A program made the translations under genes and the position numbers. The notes below the pieces were generated by a model, which saw only the letters and a list, made by a program, of their open reading frames with translations, was not told the DNA's origin and did no database searches. Shown in pieces: positions 62,301 to 64,000 of a DNA stretch of 64,000 nt. The DNA is from Sequoia sempervirens (lineage: Eukaryota; Streptophyta; Pinopsida; Cupressales; Cupressaceae), in contig VDFB02373365.1 in the NCBI GenBank assembly GCA_007258455.2, positions 226,824,233-226,888,232 on the forward strand, given 5' to 3'. Position 1 is the first letter of the stretch. The number at the start of each line of letters is the position of its first letter.

Positions 62301-64000
62301 CTAAAGGTTGAGGGATTAAGGGTTGAGGGTTGAGAATTGAGCGTTGAGGGTTTAATGTATAAGGTAGAGGTTAGAGGTTTTAAGGGTTGAGGGTTGAGAT
62401 TTTAAGGTTGAGGGTAGAGGATTGAGGTTCTATGGTTGATGGATTAGGGTTGAGGGTACAATGTATAGGGTATATGGTATAGGGGTTGAGGGTTTAGGGT
62501 TTAAGGGTTGGGGGTTGAGGGTTTAAGGGTTGATCAATTAAGGGTTGAGGGTTGAGGGATTAGGGTAGAGAGTTTACATAGGTTTAAGGGTTTAAGGGTT
62601 AAGGGATTAGGGTTCAAGGTAGAGGGTATTGGGTTGTGGGTAGAGGGTAGATGGTTTAAGGGTTTAGGTTTTAAGGGTTGAGGTTTTAGGGTTTAGGGTT
62701 TAGGGTTTAGGGTTTATGGTTGAATGTTTAAGGGTTGAGGTTATAGGTTTGAGGGATTAGGATAGAGATAGAGGGATGGATGGAAGGAGAGATGGAGGGA
62801 GAAATGACATATAGAGGAGAGAAGAGGAGGGAGGGACAAATATATATGAGGGTTGAGGATCCAATGTATAGGGTAGAGGATTGAGAATTGAGGGTATAGG
62901 GTTGAGGACATATAGGGTTGATGGTTTAGGGTATTGGGTTGAGGGATTATGGTGTAGGTTAGAGGGTAGAAGGTTTGAGGTTTAAGGGTTTAAGGGTTTA
63001 GGGTTGAGTTTTTAGGGTTGATGGTAGAGGGTTTAGGGTATATATTTGAAGGTATATGGTTGAAGGATTAGGGTTAAGGGTCCAATGTATAAGGTAGATG
63101 GTATAGGGGTTGAGGGTTTAGGGTTTAAGGGTTGAGGGTTGAGGGATTAAGGGTTGAGGGTTGAGAATTGAGGGTAGAGGGTTTAAGGGTTTAGGTTTTA
63201 AGGGTTGAGGGATGATATTTTAAGGTTTAGGGTAGAGGGCTAATGGTATAGGGTTGATGGATTAGTGTTGAGGGTAAAATGTGTATGGTAGAGGGTATAG
63301 GGGTTGAGGGTTTAGGGTTTAAGGGTTGAGGGTTGAAAGTTGAGGGTTGAGGGTTAAGGGTTAAGGGTTTAAGGGTTGAGGGATTAATGGTTGAGGTTTG
63401 AGGGATTAGGATAGAGAGTTTTCTTGGGTTTAAGGGTATAAGGGTTGAGATTAGAGGGTATTGGGTTGAGGGTAGAGGGTAGAGGGTAGAGGGTTTAAGG
63501 GTTTAGGGTTTAATTTTTGAGGGTTGAGGGTTTAAGGTTTAGAGTTGACTATTTAAGGGTTTAAGGGTTGAGGGTATATGTTTGAGAAGGATTAGGAGTA
63601 GAGGGAGGGATGGAGGGAGATGGAGGAGAAGTGAGATGGGGAATAGGGGAATGGGATGAGGGAGGGCAGGGGAATATATGAGGGTTGAGGATCAATGTAT
63701 AGGATAGAGGGTTGATAATTTAGGAGTATAGGGTTGAGAATCTATAGAGTTAATGGTTTAGGGTATTGGGTTGAGGGTATAGGGTTGAGAAATTAGGGTA
63801 GAGGGTATTGGGTTGAGGGTAGAGGATAGAAGGTTTATGGGTTTAGGGTTTAAGGGTTTAGGGTTGAGGGTAGAGGTTTTAGCGTATAGGTTTGAGGTCC
63901 AATGTATAGGGTAAAGGGTATAGGGGTTGAGGCTTTAGGGTTTAAGGATTGAGGTTTGAGGTATTAAGGGTTGAGGGTTGAGAATTGAGGGTTGAGGGTT
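59301..64000 (+). repeat. Degenerate telomere-like array with higher-order units
   Basis: Built from TTTAGGG and variants TTGAGGG, TATAGGG, TAGAGGG, TTAAGGG and ATTAGGG, G-rich on the plus strand. The longest perfect run seen is four TTTAGGG at 62685-62712. A fixed marker beginning GGATCCAATGTATAGGG recurs at 60287, 61207, 62041, 62857 and 63689 (slightly changed in some), giving unit lengths of 920, 834, 816 and 832. Each unit also carries a purine block (GGGAGGGATGGAAGGAGAG-like) just before the marker. The array continues past the window end. It is interstitial-type sequence and not a clean telomere. Confidence 0.92.

Noticed and set aside
59301..64000. A true chromosome end
   Set aside because: Perfect TTTAGGG runs are at most four units here, variants dominate, and unit-specific non-telomeric blocks recur. 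It is an interstitial-type array unless the longer contig shows pure repeats beyond it.

Overview
The window looks like intergenic, retrotransposon-packed nuclear DNA of a seed plant, most likely a gymnosperm. It is AT-rich and almost every recognisable coding piece is a decayed mobile element or a gene fragment. It holds a plant-type L1 LINE, a Ty3/gypsy chromovirus with LTRs of several kb, a plant mobile domain (PMD) ORF, PPR gene fragments, a caffeoyl-CoA O-methyltransferase (CCoAOMT) pseudogene and a long array built on the plant telomere word TTTAGGG. The gymnosperm assignment is inferred from very long old LTRs, nested insertions and large degenerate telomere-like arrays. No intact protein-coding gene was found.

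Layout. 0.4-4.5 kb: the 3' part of one gypsy-like element, with an antisense PMD pseudogene, a polypurine tract and a 1.3-kb LTR with a TATA box. 4.5-12.6 kb: an AT-rich target sequence carrying a nearly complete 7-kb LINE on the minus strand, with a candidate 15-bp target duplication and an extra ORF downstream of ORF2. 12.6-28.6 kb: a chromovirus with a truncated 5' LTR, primer-binding site, gag-pol riddled with stops and an altered catalytic residue in RT, polypurine tract, and a 3' LTR split by a 4.4-kb insertion. Both LTRs carry a minisatellite of about 20 bp.

28.6-42.5 kb: mostly anonymous AT-rich DNA with exon-like scraps, a PPR fragment, a cluster of GGATCCCGTTTT palindromes, and a CCoAOMT pseudogene lying between two identical 141-bp direct repeats 5.8 kb apart. 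One copy of a TA-duplicating MITE (38.7 kb) and foldback hairpins are also here. 42.6-56.2 kb: two direct copies of a 5.6-6-kb repeat separated by 2.1 kb. Both carry the same disabled PPR fragment and the same tRNA-derived SINE-like head. Only the first copy carries a second MITE of the same family, and the second copy preserves the empty site.

56.2-64 kb: an old tandem duplication of about 0.79 kb, a TATG microsatellite, a purine-rich GA minisatellite, and about 4.7 kb of degenerate TTTAGGG/TTGAGGG repeats organised in higher-order units of 0.82-0.92 kb that run off the window end.

There is no operon or pathway logic here. The content is best read as layers of insertion, duplication and decay.
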